Assembly: GCA_937871735.1 (NCBI GenBank)
Contig: CALMOI010000017.1
Span: 1 to 8,012, forward strand
Length of the DNA stretch: 8,012 nt
Direction: 5' to 3'
From: an uncultured Comamonadaceae bacterium
GTDB lineage: Bacteria > Pseudomonadota > Gammaproteobacteria > Burkholderiales > Burkholderiaceae_C
The notes under the pieces are model-generated. The model was not told where the DNA came from. It saw only the letters and a list, made by a program, of their open reading frames with translations, and did not search any database. The translations under genes were made by a program, and so were the position numbers. Of the stretch, positions 5,707 to 8,012 are shown one piece after another. Numbering within the stretch: the first letter of the stretch is position 1; each line of letters opens with the position of its first letter.

Positions 5707-8012
<2,306 letters not shown>

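Overview
The window reads as a stretch of a Burkholderiales (betaproteobacterial) chromosome, most likely from the Comamonadaceae. The evidence is the gene order gyrA-serC-pheA-tyrA-aroA-cmk-rpsA, the GC-rich coding sequence, and an in-frame fusion of aroA to cmk, which I remember from annotated Comamonadaceae genomes. The family assignment is inference from recalled sequences and order, not from a search. Every gene lies on the minus strand, so transcription runs from high to low coordinates. I see no mobile element, CRISPR array, tRNA or rRNA.

In transcription order: the 3' part of gyrA (5707-8012, 5' end cut off by the window); a 61-base gap that is C-rich and G-poor and carries an 11-base direct repeat; serC (4542-5645); pheA (3435-4532), 9 bases after serC; tyrA (2515-3399), 35 bases after pheA; the fused aroA-cmk gene (501-2507), 7 bases after tyrA; a 163-base gap containing three potential RNA hairpins; and the first 112 codons of rpsA (1-337, 3' end cut off).

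The short gaps from serC to aroA-cmk suggest one transcript. SerC makes phosphoserine for serine (and phosphohydroxythreonine for vitamin B6). AroA makes EPSP, the precursor of chorismate. PheA takes chorismate to phenylpyruvate and TyrA takes prephenate to hydroxyphenylpyruvate, so the cluster covers the late shikimate pathway and both the Phe and Tyr branches. The Cmk half phosphorylates CMP/dCMP, and rpsA encodes ribosomal protein S1. In E. coli, too, serC-aroA and cmk-rpsA are neighbours, so the cluster looks like those two pairs joined, with pheA and tyrA inserted.

This is mostly an ordinary housekeeping region. The points most worth a second look are the AroA-Cmk fusion, the folded leader just upstream of rpsA, and the C-rich gyrA-serC gap. 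I found no convincing evidence of a wholly new system.
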